Source: JBGLNJ01 sp034434835 (GTDB lineage Bacteria > Chloroflexota > Anaerolineae > Fen-1058). From it: 64,000 bases of DNA. Where the stretch lies: positions 7,828-71,827 of the forward strand of contig DAOTXX010000167.1 in the NCBI GenBank assembly GCA_034434835.1. The letters are read 5' to 3'. Under the pieces are notes generated by a model. The model worked only from the letters and a program-made list of their open reading frames with translations, was not told the DNA's origin and ran no database searches. Positions within the stretch are counted from its first letter, which is position 1. The number at the start of each line of letters is the position of its first letter. Shown here piece by piece: positions 6,668 to 15,792 of the stretch. The translations under genes and the position numbers were made by a program.

Positions 6668-9600
6668 ATGTCGAATGTTGAAGGACCGCTGCGCGGGACG
6701 AACCCCCTCCGCTTCGCTACGAGGACAGGCGACGAAGGGCGAAAGACATCCGTCAGCGGTCGTTCGTCCTTCGTCACCTGGTTGATTGTCCTCGGATTCT
6801 TTCTCCTGCCGCTGGCGCTGCTCTGGCAGCAGACGCTCGGCGGCAAGACACTGATTCCCGCCGATGTGCTGTTCGGCTTCCAACCCTGGAAATCTGCCGC
6901 CGCGCAATTTGGAATCTCTTTTCCCCAAAATCACCTCGTCGCCGATCTCGTCTTGGAGAATTACGCCTGGAAGCGGTTCATCCTCGAATCGCTGCGGCAA
7001 GGCGAAATCCCGCTCTGGAATCCCTACACTTTTGCTGGCGAACCGTTCCTGGCGAACGGTCAACACAGCGCGCTGTATCCCTTCAGCCTGATCTTTTACC
7101 TGGTGCCTTTGCCACAGGCTTATGGTTGGTTCACCGTGTCGCAATTGTGGCTGGCAGGCGTGTGGATGTATCTGCTTGCGCGCGTGTTGGGATTGCGGCG
7201 CGCGTCCGCCGTCATCGCGGGGATTACGTATCAGCTTTCCGCGTTTTTTGTGTTCAGCATCGTGTTCAGCATGATCATCGCGGCGGCGGCATGGCTGCCA
7301 TTCATCCTGGCGATGGCGGAATTGGTGATCCGCCAGCAGCCTGCGCTCGGCGGGCGGCCCGCGCGCGCGCCATGGGCGATGCTGGGGGCAATGGGGTTGG
7401 GGATAGCGATGCTCGCCGGTCACCCAGAGATGATCTATCCCTATACGCTGTTCGTGACGGGGGCGTTTGCGGCCTGGCGGTTGGCGGCAACCTTGCCAAG
7501 GTCCATGATTCCGACGGTCGCGTGGCTCGGTGTGATGATCGGGCTGGGACTGGCGCTGGGCGCAGTCCAATTTCTGCCGATGGTAGAAGCGCTCACGCTC
7601 AACTTTCGTGAGGGCGCGGCCAGCTTGCGCGAGGTGTTGAGCTGGTCATATCCCTGGCGTCGCATCATCGCGTTCCTCATTCCGAATTTCTTTGGCAACG
7701 AATCGCATCACGCCTACCTGGATGTGTTCTCGTGGCAGACGCTGCCGGCCAAAGCTTACAGCGACGGACAATACGTCTGGTGGGACATCAAGCAGTCGGT
7801 CGAAGGAGCAGCGTATCTGGGCATTTTGCCGCTCGTGTTGGCCGTGTTGGGAATACTCACCGCGCACCATTCCCTCTCCCACCCCTCTTTTGTGAATAGA
7901 CTTGTTAAAGCCCCGCCCGCCGATGAATCGGCTGGCTACACAACAACGCCCGATAAATCGGGCTGGGAGAACGTCAGAGACAGCCGCGCGGACTCGCTCG
8001 ATGACAATCTTGTCTCAAGTTCTGGCCCCCTCACCCAAGTGGAGAGAGGTGATGCATCCCCTTCTCTGCCCAGTAAGGGGACTGGGAGGACACGTTGGCT
8101 TCATCATCCCTACGTTCCGTTCTTTGCGATGCTGGCGCTGTTTTCGCTCGCGCTCGTTTTCCCCACCGGGCTGTATGCGGTCATTTATTACCTGCCCGGC
8201 CTGAGTCAACTGCATACGCCGTTCCGGTGGGTGTTTCCTTACACGCTCTCGATTGCCATTCTCGCCGGGTTCGGCGCAGATTTCCTGGCGCGGACCAGGC
8301 AAGATGCTAACCACCAAGACACCAAGACACAAAGTCTAAAAAAAGATTCTTCGAGTCTTGGTGTCTTGGTGGTAAGAGTAGGCTGGGTTTTGTTTTGGAG
8401 TGGGCTGGCGTTTATCGTCGTGCTTCTGCTTTCGCGGTTTACGTTCCCTGCGCAGAGCTTGCGCCTGGCCGATGCTGCTGTCGCTCGATTGGCAAAAGCG
8501 GATACCACGTTTGCCGACGGACGGATGTTTTACTCGTACTTGTTCCCGTGGCTGCTCATCTTTGGATTGATGATGATGGCCTCCGGCGCAGTCGTGCGTG
8601 TCTCGCGCTGCCCGATTTACCTTCCATTCCAGCACCGCCCCATCTGGGAAGTACTCGCCGTCGCCGTCATCGCGCTCGATCTGTTCGCTTACGGTTACGG
8701 CTTCAATCCCGCCGTTGATCCCAAGCCGTTAGACTATCGTCCGCCGGTTTTGGATTTTCTTAAGCAAGACGCCAGTCTGTGGCGTTTCACGACGTACGAT
8801 CCGCGCGGCCTCAAGACGATGAACATGAACAGCGGCTGGTGGAACGGCCTGCAGGACGTGCGCGGGTACGATTCCATGTTCCCCAAACAATACCTGCGCT
8901 ACATCCAGACGATTGAAAAGCAGGACGACTATTTGTACAACCGGGTCGGGCCGGTGCGCGACGCGCGCGCGCTGGATAGTCCAATGCTGGACATGCTCAA
9001 CGTCAAGTACGTCATCACCGAAGACCCAATACCCAATACCAAACTCACGCTTGTCTATGACAACGAGGTCAAGGTCTATCGCAACGAGGCGGTCGCTCCG
9101 CGCGCGTTCACGTTGCCCCAATCCTGCACGATCTACACTGATGATGAACTGGCGGCGTTGGGCAAGTACGATCCGCGTCAATATGTTGTAGTATCAGGTA
9201 TTGGGGATCAGGTATTGAGCGATGTGTCCTGCGCCCTGCGCCATGCCACCATCACCATCTACAAATCGAACGAAGTCTGGATTGATGTGGATGTAAAGGA
9301 ATCGTCGTGGCTTGTGCTGGGCGATTCATACTTTCCCGGCTGGGTGGCTTTTCGGCGACCTTTAGGTGGAACGGAAGAACAGGAACAAGAGCTGACCATC
9401 ACACGCGCAAACGGCAATTTCCGCGCGGTGCAGCTTGAGCCAGGGACATGGACAGTACGCTTTCGCTACAGCCCGCTCTGGGTCAAGCTCGGCGCGTTCA
9501 CCACGTTCATTGCCGCGATGGTGCTCGTGCTGATCGCGGGCGTGTACGTCTGGCGCTACGCTTACCGCGAAAGCGCGGACGATTCAACGGCGCGGCGGGT

Positions 9601-11056
9601 CGCCAAGAACAGCTTGACCGCCATCGTCCTCAACTTGATGACGCGCGTGCTGGACATGGCTTTTGCGATGCTGATGGCACGCCTGCTGGGGCCGGAGGGC
9701 GTGGGGCGATTCTATTTTGCCGTCGTCATTTTGGCCTGGTTCGACACGTTCACGTCGTTTGGCTTGCAGACGCTCCTCACGCGCGAGGTTTCGCGCGATA
9801 AATCGCAGGCTAATCGCTACTTGCTCAACACCACCCTGCTGCGCGTGGGCCTGGGCGTCGCGGCCGCCCCCGCGCTGGTGGGGTTCATCGTCATATTCCA
9901 AACCGTTTCCGCATCCAAGCTCACGCCAGACGCGATCCTCACGCTCGCGCTGCTGTACGCCAGCCTCCTGCCGCAAAGCCTCTCGACCGGCCTGACCGGC
10001 CTGTTTTACGCTTACGAAAAAGCCGAGTACCCGGCCGCCATCACGGTCGTGACCGCGCTCATCAAGATCGCCATCGGCGTGCCGGTATTGGTGTGGACGC
10101 GCAGCATCGTCGGCATCGCCGCCGTCTCGGTCGTCGTCAACGCGATCACATTAATCATCCTGGCGACGTTGGCGATGCGCATGTTCTTTGTGCCGCGTTG
10201 GGAAAGCGACCGCGCGCTGCAGCGCTCGATGCTGCGCGAATCGTTCCCGCTGATGATCAACAACTTGCTTTCGGCGCTGTTCTTCAAGGTGGACGTGACG
10301 CTGCTCAAGCCGCTCAGCGGCAGCCAGGGCGACCGGGTCGTGGGCTGGTACAACCAGGCGTACAAGTGGGTGGACGCGCTCAACGTCATCCCGCAGTATT
10401 TCACCTTCGCGCTGTTTCCGGTGCTGGCTCGACAGGCCGCCGAAGACAAGGCTGCCGCGCGCCGTTCGTATCATCTGGCGATCAAGCTGCTGGTCATGCT
10501 CGCACTGCCGACGGCGGTGTTGACCACGTTTTTTGCACGCGAACTGACGATGATCATCACCTTTGGCGACCCGCGCTTTCAGCCGGATTCGACCCTCGCG
10601 CTGCAACTGATGATCTGGAGCATCCCGTTCGGCTGGATCAACTCGGTGACCAATTACGTTCTCATCGCGCTGGGCCAGCAGCGCAAGCTGACGAATGCGT
10701 TCCTGATCGGGCTGGGATTCAACGTCATCGCCAACCTGATTTTCATCCCGCTGTATTCGTACAAGGCCGCCGCCGTCATCACGATCCTGTCCGAGATCGT
10801 CGAGGGCAGCGCGTTCTACTGGTACATCCGCAAGAGCATCGGCCCGGTGCCGTGGGTGCGGTCGCTGTGGAAGGTGGGGGGCGCAGGCGCGGCGATGCTG
10901 GCGGCAATGTTCCTCGCCTTTCCGATCAGCGCGCCGCTGGCGTTGATCGTGGGAATGATCGTCTATCCCGTCGCGCTCATCGCTTTGTGCGCGTTCGGCC
11001 CGGAAGAGCGCGCGGCCCTGGCGCCGGTCATGCCTCGATGGATGCGGAAGGAATAA
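6668..11056 (+). CDS. YfhO-family membrane protein fused to a polysaccharide flippase (Wzx/MviN-like)
   Basis: This is a 1462-residue multi-pass protein. Residues about 35-960 are a YfhO-type GT-C-like module: the loop PLWNPYTFAGEPFLANGQ, repeated hydrophobic segments, and a beta-rich periplasmic part (SSWLVLGDSYFPGWVAF) before a last transmembrane helix. Residues about 970-1462 are a complete oligosaccharide flippase (AKNSLTAIVLNLMTRVLD, LMARLLGPEGVGRFYFAVV, LTREVSRDKSQANRYLLNT). The two families are normally separate proteins, and the join here is continuous. The first 35 residues and two loops (about bases 7868-8100 and 8310-8372) are encoded by repeat-like DNA and look non-domain. It follows the GT2 by 10 bases, so it is likely co-transcribed and involved in lipid-linked glycan export or modification. 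Confidence 0.85.
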   Translation: MSNVEGPLRGTNPLRFATRTGDEGRKTSVSGRSSFVTWLIVLGFFLLPLALLWQQTLGGKTLIPADVLFGFQPWKSAAAQFGISFPQNHLVADLVLENYAWKRFILESLRQGEIPLWNPYTFAGEPFLANGQHSALYPFSLIFYLVPLPQAYGWFTVSQLWLAGVWMYLLARVLGLRRASAVIAGITYQLSAFFVFSIVFSMIIAAAAWLPFILAMAELVIRQQPALGGRPARAPWAMLGAMGLGIAMLAGHPEMIYPYTLFVTGAFAAWRLAATLPRSMIPTVAWLGVMIGLGLALGAVQFLPMVEALTLNFREGAASLREVLSWSYPWRRIIAFLIPNFFGNESHHAYLDVFSWQTLPAKAYSDGQYVWWDIKQSVEGAAYLGILPLVLAVLGILTAHHSLSHPSFVNRLVKAPPADESAGYTTTPDKSGWENVRDSRADSLDDNLVSSSGPLTQVERGDASPSLPSKGTGRTRWLHHPYVPFFAMLALFSLALVFPTGLYAVIYYLPGLSQLHTPFRWVFPYTLSIAILAGFGADFLARTRQDANHQDTKTQSLKKDSSSLGVLVVRVGWVLFWSGLAFIVVLLLSRFTFPAQSLRLADAAVARLAKADTTFADGRMFYSYLFPWLLIFGLMMMASGAVVRVSRCPIYLPFQHRPIWEVLAVAVIALDLFAYGYGFNPAVDPKPLDYRPPVLDFLKQDASLWRFTTYDPRGLKTMNMNSGWWNGLQDVRGYDSMFPKQYLRYIQTIEKQDDYLYNRVGPVRDARALDSPMLDMLNVKYVITEDPIPNTKLTLVYDNEVKVYRNEAVAPRAFTLPQSCTIYTDDELAALGKYDPRQYVVVSGIGDQVLSDVSCALRHATITIYKSNEVWIDVDVKESSWLVLGDSYFPGWVAFRRPLGGTEEQEQELTITRANGNFRAVQLEPGTWTVRFRYSPLWVKLGAFTTFIAAMVLVLIAGVYVWRYAYRESADDSTARRVAKNSLTAIVLNLMTRVLDMAFAMLMARLLGPEGVGRFYFAVVILAWFDTFTSFGLQTLLTREVSRDKSQANRYLLNTTLLRVGLGVAAAPALVGFIVIFQTVSASKLTPDAILTLALLYASLLPQSLSTGLTGLFYAYEKAEYPAAITVVTALIKIAIGVPVLVWTRSIVGIAAVSVVVNAITLIILATLAMRMFFVPRWESDRALQRSMLRESFPLMINNLLSALFFKVDVTLLKPLSGSQGDRVVGWYNQAYKWVDALNVIPQYFTFALFPVLARQAAEDKAAARRSYHLAIKLLVMLALPTAVLTTFFARELTMIITFGDPRFQPDSTLALQLMIWSIPFGWINSVTNYVLIALGQQRKLTNAFLIGLGFNVIANLIFIPLYSYKAAAVITILSEIVEGSAFYWYIRKSIGPVPWVRSLWKVGGAGAAMLAAMFLAFPISAPLALIVGMIVYPVALIALCAFGPEERAALAPVMPRWMRKE
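8310..8372 (+). repeat. Inverted word repeat inside the YfhO module
   Basis: The words CCACCAAGACACCAAGACAC and, about 20 bases later, their reverse complement CTTGGTGTCTTGGTGG form a long hairpin inside the coding frame. It encodes a low-complexity loop between hydrophobic segments and keeps the reading frame open. Confidence 0.75.
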
Positions 11057-11066
11057 GACGCGGTCT

Positions 11067-11744
11067 ATGCCTGAAAGGGTTTTCCTCTTTGGCGATGAAA
11101 GCGGCACGCTGGTTGATCCGCGCGATCCAACCGTCGCTGCCGCGCTCGTCGTCACGGCTCAACCGGAACTGCTGAGGTTAATCATTCCACGAGCGTGGCG
11201 CAAGTACACCCAGCGCAAGGGCAAACGCCATCCGATTGACGAATTCAAATTTCACGAGGTCGAGCAAATTGACCGACGGCGAGTGCTGAGCGCATTATCG
11301 CGGACACAAGCCGAGCTGGTTGTGTTGATCGTAGAGAAGGGCGAACAGCAAATTCCTGACACGCCGGGGAATTATGGACTGCTGTGGGCTGAAGTGATCG
11401 AAATGTGCCAATCCTACTATCCGCAGTCAGAGATGATCATCACGCTGGATCGGCATTTTTCCAAAGTCGTTCACCAGCAGACCGTATCAGCGATGCTCGT
11501 GGAATGGCTGGCGCTCATGCCGAAACCGAATTATGCAGACAGTCAAACCAGTCCTTTGGTGCAGTTAGCCGATTTCGTAGCCGGAGCTTTTCATCGCAAG
11601 TACACAAGCAATGACAGCACATTGGCTGACCTGGTGGCAATCCAAGTCGTTGAGCAGCGTATTCTGCGTTGGAGAGACCTGAAGCGCAAGTGGCTTTTGC
11701 GACAGAAAACAAAAAATGGTAAAAGCCCAGGGGAGTCACTTTGA
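11067..11744 (+). CDS. DUF3800 domain protein
   Basis: This 225-residue protein starts with the DUF3800 signature VFLFGDESGT and carries the second acidic motif QLADFVAGAFHRKY near residue 170, plus LDRHFSK in the middle. The family has an RNase H-like fold with conserved Asp residues and is often found in defence islands and mobile regions; its substrate is not established. It begins 10 bases after the flippase fusion but belongs to a different functional class, next to the toxin-antitoxin and repeat-rich region 11.7-12.8 kb. No phage or transposase gene accompanies it. Confidence 0.85.
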   Translation: MPERVFLFGDESGTLVDPRDPTVAAALVVTAQPELLRLIIPRAWRKYTQRKGKRHPIDEFKFHEVEQIDRRRVLSALSRTQAELVVLIVEKGEQQIPDTPGNYGLLWAEVIEMCQSYYPQSEMIITLDRHFSKVVHQQTVSAMLVEWLALMPKPNYADSQTSPLVQLADFVAGAFHRKYTSNDSTLADLVAIQVVEQRILRWRDLKRKWLLRQKTKNGKSPGESL

Positions 11745-12205
11745 AGGCGAACCCTCGGTGAACAGCTCCAGGCTGTCCGACTGCTCCCTGGATTTACTTT
11801 TACCATCCGGTGACAATCTTAGCACGGAGCCGCCCAATTGTCAATGGGATCAAAATGAAAGGGGCGCGTCCTTACCCCCTCCAACTCCCCCCCACCCCTC
11901 CTAAAGGCGGAAGGATGAAGGCAAGTCCTTCCTACTTCGTCCTTCTCACTTTATCCTTCAGGAGAGGGAAGAGGACGCAAGGGAGGGAGCTGCGCCCCAT
12001 CCTTGCAAAGGGCTTGACAGCCTCCAGCAACGGGGCTAATATAGTATCCCTCTACAACAATTGCGCTATCTGCGAGATTTTTTGAAGCCACGAATTTCAC
12101 GAATTGCACTAATTTTGAAACCCCTTCGTGAAATTCGTGTAATTCGTGGCAAAAATTTGGTTGCGGCGAAAGCCGCGCTATGGAAGGGGGTGCAGGAGGT
12201 GATGC
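11745..12205. repeat. 461-base repeat-rich intergenic region
   Basis: I see no gene here. The region holds a C-rich stretch (11871-11915, reiterated CCCCCTCC-type words, with a purine-rich partner after it) and, at 12076-12152, a hairpin built from GCCACGAATTTCACGAATT-type words followed by their reverse complement (CGTGAAATTCGTGTAATTCG). A RelE-type operon begins at 12206, and the hairpin may sit in its leader. Confidence 0.65.
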
Positions 12206-12424
12206 ATGGAAAGAGTTTCTTCTGATTTCCAACAGGCCATCGAGATTGTTGAAGCGCTGCCGCCTGAGGACCAGAGGCTGTTGATTGAAATCATCCGCCA
12301 GCGGTTGATCCAATACCGCCGCGCCGAGCTGTTGGCTGAAGTCACTGAAGCGCGTGAAGCTTACCAGCGGGGAGACGTTCGTCGTGGCACGGTCGCTGAT
12401 CTGATGAAAGAACTGGATGAATGA
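12206..12424 (+). CDS. Type II antitoxin (RelB-like, upstream of RelE/YafQ toxin)
   Basis: This 72-residue protein contains IEIVEALPPEDQRLLIEIIRQR followed by a basic and then an acidic tail ending in VADLMKELDE. Short helical proteins of this type precede RelE-superfamily toxins. GGAGG-type purines lie 5-8 bases upstream (GCAGGAGGTGATGC). The stop overlaps the toxin start by four bases (ATGA, 12421-12424), the usual coupling for antitoxin-first pairs. It should neutralise the toxin and repress the operon through its N-terminus. Confidence 0.8.
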   Translation: MERVSSDFQQAIEIVEALPPEDQRLLIEIIRQRLIQYRRAELLAEVTEAREAYQRGDVRRGTVADLMKELDE

Positions 12425-12705
12425 GAACCCTGATCTGGAGCACAACCTTTGCCCGAGCCTTCAAGCGATTGGCTCGCCGTGATCCAGGATTGAGGGACAG
12501 GATCGAGCGCGCACTCGATCAGTTGGCGCAAGACCCATTTCACCCTACCCTGCACAGTCACAAGTTGAAAGGCGAGTGGGCTGGCGCGTGGGCTTGCACG
12601 GTGGACTATGACAACCGTATCCTGTTCGAGTTCACCCAAAACCCGGAATTGGGCCAGGAGGAAATCCTGCTGTTAACGGTGGGCACACATGATGAGGTTT
12701 ACTGA
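12421..12705 (+). CDS. RelE/YafQ-family mRNA interferase toxin
   Basis: This 94-residue protein has the RelE/YafQ pattern: an N-terminal strand (LIWSTTFARAFKRLARRDP), RIERALDQLAQDPFHPTLHSHKLKGEW, then WACTVDYDNRILFEF and the closing LLTVGTHDEVY. The terminal G-T-H-D/DEVY matches the catalytic end of the YafQ/HigB-like group, which cleaves mRNA on the ribosome. It overlaps its antitoxin by four bases. A DUF2283 remnant begins inside its 3' end. Confidence 0.88.
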   Translation: MRTLIWSTTFARAFKRLARRDPGLRDRIERALDQLAQDPFHPTLHSHKLKGEWAGAWACTVDYDNRILFEFTQNPELGQEEILLLTVGTHDEVY

Positions 12706-12838
12706 GCCAGAGTTCTGTGTGGATTACGACCAGGAAGCCAACGTGCTCCACATCAGCTTTGAGCACCCGCAAAGGCGACAGAGAGCAAGAAGTGTGATGA
12801 CAGCGTGCCGTTGCGGTACCTTGGGGTAGACTTGGATT
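12689..12838 (+). pseudogene. DUF2283 gene remnant, frameshifted
   Basis: From ATG 12689 (or 12692) the frame reads MMRFTEPEFCVDYDQEANV then LHISFEHP, a DUF2283 start (V.YD.EA..L.I.F). It then turns into Arg-rich text and stops at 12829. Switching frame at about 12767 restores the family's middle: AKATESKKCDDSVPLRYLGV (compare the usual KATESK..DDGI..RY.G pattern). A single lost base in the codon after the His thus explains the break. The repaired frame runs into the start of the aldolase gene at 12840, so the original 3' end is gone. DUF2283 genes often accompany toxin modules. Confidence 0.65.
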
Positions 12839-12839
12839 C

Positions 12840-13751
12840 ATGTCAAAACTATCTCAGATTTCACTCGCAGGCATCTTTCCCCCTATCCCGACGCCCTTCA
12901 AATCGAACGAGGACCTGGACCTGGACCATTTGCAGTCCAACCTCGAACACTGGAACCAAGAGCCGCTCGGCGGTTACGTCGTAGGCGGATCGAACGGCGA
13001 GTTCCCCTTTCTCACGGCCCAGGAGCGCGTCGAGGTGGTGCGCGCGGCGCGGCAGGTCATCCCGCGCGACCGACTGCTCATCGCTGGTTCGGGGATGGAG
13101 TCGGCACGCGAGACGATGGACCTGACCCGCCGCATGGCCGAGGCCGGCGCCGACGTCGCCATCGTCGTCACGCCGAATTACTACAAGGCGCGTATGAGCG
13201 TGTCCGCGCTGGAGGGGTACTTTCGCCAGGTCGCCGATGCTTCGCCGATCCCGATCATGCTCTACAGCGTCCCGGCGAACACAGGACTGGACCTGCCCGC
13301 GCAAGCTGTCATCGCCCTGGCCCAGCATCCCAACATCATCGGCATGAAGGACAGCGGGGGTGACGTGACCAAGATCGGCCTGATGGTGCACGAGACGCGC
13401 GGCACGGGCTTTCAGATCGTGGCGGGATCAGCCGGGTTCTTTTTGGGCGCGCTGGCCGTCGGCGCGGTCGGCTGTGTGCCGGCGCTGGGCAACATTGCCG
13501 GGAGTAAGCTCGCGCAGTTGCTCCAAGCCTTTCAACGCGGCGACCTGGACACGGCGCGCGCGGTCCAACTCCCGCTCATCGAAGCCAACTATGCCGTGAC
13601 CTCGCGCTTTGGCGTGCCCGGCCTCAAAGCCGCGATGGACATGGTGGGACATTACGGTGGGCCAGTGCGGTCGCCCTTGATGCCGCTGGCGCGGGATGAG
13701 CAAGAGACTCTGCGGCGCATCCTCGTCAAGTCAGGTATTTTGCCAGAGTGA
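12840..13751 (+). CDS. DapA/HOGA-family aldolase (dihydrodipicolinate synthase superfamily)
   Basis: This 303-residue class I aldolase of the DHDPS/N-acetylneuraminate lyase family has Schiff-base Lys170 in IIGMKDSGGD and the catalytic Tyr142 in LYSVPANTG. The usual GTTGE substrate loop of DapA reads GGSNGEFPFLT here, as in 4-hydroxy-2-oxoglutarate aldolase-like members, which split 4-hydroxy-2-oxoglutarate into pyruvate and glyoxylate. A DAO-type flavoenzyme lies convergently downstream and a class V aminotransferase at 18.9 kb, so glyoxylate or hydroxyproline-related metabolism is a reasonable guess. A true DapA is less likely because no other lysine genes are near. Confidence 0.85.
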   Translation: MSKLSQISLAGIFPPIPTPFKSNEDLDLDHLQSNLEHWNQEPLGGYVVGGSNGEFPFLTAQERVEVVRAARQVIPRDRLLIAGSGMESARETMDLTRRMAEAGADVAIVVTPNYYKARMSVSALEGYFRQVADASPIPIMLYSVPANTGLDLPAQAVIALAQHPNIIGMKDSGGDVTKIGLMVHETRGTGFQIVAGSAGFFLGALAVGAVGCVPALGNIAGSKLAQLLQAFQRGDLDTARAVQLPLIEANYAVTSRFGVPGLKAAMDMVGHYGGPVRSPLMPLARDEQETLRRILVKSGILPE

Positions 13752-13826
13752 TGCGTCAAACGTGAAACGTGAAACGTCAGACGTGCCGTTTTGACGCATG
13801 ACGTTTGACTCGTGACGTTTGACGGA
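13749..13826. repeat. Word-repeat hairpin between convergent genes
   Basis: Reiterated GTCAAACGTGAAACGTGAAA-type words (13754-13785) are followed by their reverse complement as GACGCATGACGTTTGACTCG-type words (13792-13825). The region fills the whole gap between two convergent stop codons and may act as a bidirectional terminator. A very similar word family recurs at 25117-25187 and 33733-33798. Confidence 0.8.
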
Positions 13827-15191
13827 TCACAGTTGACCTGTGCTGGGCCAATTCTCCAACAGCTTCCGATACTCGGGATCGTCATACCGTTCGAGCGAAA
13901 ACGCCGGCGCATAATGCGGCAACGGGCTGCCCGTGACATGGGCCGCGAGCAGCTCGCCCGCGCCGCACGAAGCCATCATGCCAAAGCCCGAGAACGCGCC
14001 GATGACATAGGCCCCCTTCACCGGCAGCGGCCCGATGAGTGGACGATTCTCGCGCGTGCGCGTGTAATAGCCGCCGTCCACCACCGGCCTGGGCATCCGG
14101 TCGAAATACGCTCGCAGCGCCGGGATCATCCGCGCCAGGCCGCGCAGCGCAAGTTCGGGATACCAGGGGTCGAATGGCGGCGGAAACGTCGGCGGCGCCG
14201 GGTCGGCGTGATAATCCCACATGATGAGGATGATGGGGCTATCGGCCGGGCCTTCCGGGCGAGTGTGTACACCTGAGGGAAAAGTCTGCAACAGCCATTG
14301 GGTGTCCGGTGACCGGCTCAGCTCGGCGCGCTCATCATCGTTCCATCGCAACGGCTGCGGGTCGCTCCAAATGAACAGCGGCGCATCACGCGGGACGATG
14401 TGTTGATGATCGGCGAACGCTACTTTGGTGTGCAATTCAGTATAGACGGGCAACTCGACGCCCAGCAGCTTGCCCACCGATTGGAGAAACGGCCCTGCGG
14501 CGTTGACCACACAGCGCGTGGCGACCGTTTCGCCTGACAGACGCACCCGTTCGACCCGGTTGTTCACCACGTCCACCGCTTCGACACGCGCCGTCATCAA
14601 TCGGATCCCACGCTCGCGCGCTCGCTCGAGCAGATACGCGCCCATCGTCTGTCCGCTGAACCATCCGCAACGACGAGCGTGGACCACCGCAACGGTCCCT
14701 TCCGCCAGGTCAGGGAAATGTTTTCGGATCAGAGTCTGATCGAGCAAGACATCTGCGCCGGTCGGCTGACGCTCAAAGCCGTCCGGGGGCGCGGGGAGAT
14801 AGCGGATGTGGTCTTCCTGGCCTGGATGCACCCGCACCGGCCCGGCCCCCAGCGAGGCGGCTTCCTCAGCCGCAGCCATAAAAGCCGGGATGCGCGCCGG
14901 GTCCGCCGTCGCATAAAGATAGCCGCGCCGGTTGAGTCGGAAGGCATTGTCGGTCTCGCGCGCCAGGTCTTCCAGAAGGTCAATGCTGCGATTCATCAGC
15001 GCCACCATCGCATCGCCCGGCCCCGGCCACCAGTTGCGATAGCACTCGGCGGAATTGGCGCTGGTCAGCGAAAGCGGCGGGCGTTCGTCCACCAGCGCCA
15101 CATCCGTCACGCCGTGCTTGACGGCCAGATGGTATGCGGCGGAAATCCCTGCAATCCCAGCTCCGCAAATGACGACCTCGGCTGTGCGCAT
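13827..15191 (-). CDS. FAD-dependent oxidoreductase of the DAO (D-amino acid/sarcosine oxidase) family
   Basis: This is a 454-residue soluble flavoenzyme. The N-terminal dinucleotide motif VVICGAGIAGISAAYHLA (residues 5-22) is followed by VALVDERPPLSLTSANSAEC, a middle WFSGQTMGAYLLERARERG, and the C-terminal TRENRPLIGPLP...GAFSGFGMMASCGAGELLA, which is the second FAD contact of the DAO fold. Substrates in the family are secondary or D-amino acids; the specific one cannot be read. The start at 15191 (MRTAEVV) is preferred to the upstream frame because AGGAG lies close before it. A weak promoter (TTGAAG, 16 bases, TACCAT, on the minus strand 15249-15222) may serve it, divergent from the Hdr promoter. 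Confidence 0.87.
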   Translation of the reverse strand: MRTAEVVICGAGIAGISAAYHLAVKHGVTDVALVDERPPLSLTSANSAECYRNWWPGPGDAMVALMNRSIDLLEDLARETDNAFRLNRRGYLYATADPARIPAFMAAAEEAASLGAGPVRVHPGQEDHIRYLPAPPDGFERQPTGADVLLDQTLIRKHFPDLAEGTVAVVHARRCGWFSGQTMGAYLLERARERGIRLMTARVEAVDVVNNRVERVRLSGETVATRCVVNAAGPFLQSVGKLLGVELPVYTELHTKVAFADHQHIVPRDAPLFIWSDPQPLRWNDDERAELSRSPDTQWLLQTFPSGVHTRPEGPADSPIILIMWDYHADPAPPTFPPPFDPWYPELALRGLARMIPALRAYFDRMPRPVVDGGYYTRTRENRPLIGPLPVKGAYVIGAFSGFGMMASCGAGELLAAHVTGSPLPHYAPAFSLERYDDPEYRKLLENWPSTGQL

Positions 15192-15304
15192 TGTCGCCTG
15201 CTCCTGATTCAAGATGCTGTTATGGTAGCACACCCCGGCCAAACTTCAAAGGCATTCGACTAGTCCCATCGGACTGCCCAAAATAGTCCCTTGGGCTGAT
15301 ACCC

Positions 15305-15333
15305 TTGACGCGGCGAATCTATTACACTATAAA
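15305..15333 (+). promoter_or_regulatory. sigma70-type promoter of the Hdr cluster
   Basis: TTGACG (15305-15310) and TATAAA (15328-15333) are 17 bases apart. The predicted start near 15340 leaves a leader of about 48 bases before the first HdrC gene at 15388. Confidence 0.7.
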
Positions 15334-15387
15334 CGCCGGGCGTGTCACTTGTTCACCACTGTACCAGTCACCCCCTGGAGTACACCT

Positions 15388-15792
15388 ATGAGAACTCGAC
15401 TTTCGGCAGAAACGGTGCGCGGCGATTTTGTCCAGCAAGTGGAAGACATCAGCGGGCAGGATTTATTGGCGTGTAATCAATGTGGCAAGTGCTCATCGGG
15501 CTGCCCGGTCGCGTTTGCGCTTGACCTGCTCCCCAACCAAGTCCTTCGCATGACTCAACTGGGCCTGGAAGACGTTCTTCAGGCCCAAACTATCTGGACG
15601 TGCGCCTCGTGCCAGACGTGCGTCAGCCGCTGCCCCAAAGGCGTGGACCTGCCGCGCGTGATGGAAGCGCTGCGCCAGATGGCGATGGAGCGCGGCTTCA
15701 CGCCGCTGTATGTGGCCGAGTTGAATCCCGAACTGATCGCCGATGCGCCGCAGATGGCGATCATTGGAGGGTTTAGAAAGTTTACGGCGTGA
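15388..15792 (+). CDS. HdrC-like 4Fe-4S dicluster protein (first copy)
   Basis: This 134-residue electron carrier has two ferredoxin motifs, CNQCGKCSSGCP and CASCQTCVSRCP, and the HdrC helix PNQVLRMTQLGLEDVLQAQTIW between them. In Hdr complexes HdrC relays electrons between the HdrA flavin and the HdrB active site. The ATG at 15388 has GGAG at 15376-15379; the longer TTG-start frame at 15349 lacks such support. It ends with AIIGGFRKFTA, and the DNA encoding this end is duplicated 134 bases downstream. The HdrB partner (16680) is separated by an inserted repeat and a HEAT-repeat gene, an unusual gap for hdrCB. Confidence 0.9.
   Translation: MRTRLSAETVRGDFVQQVEDISGQDLLACNQCGKCSSGCPVAFALDLLPNQVLRMTQLGLEDVLQAQTIWTCASCQTCVSRCPKGVDLPRVMEALRQMAMERGFTPLYVAELNPELIADAPQMAIIGGFRKFTA

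Noticed and set aside
13749..13826. CRISPR or iteron array made of AAACGTG words
   Set aside because: Words are degenerate, reverse orientation midway, and no replication or cas gene is adjacent; a word-repeat hairpin explains it better.
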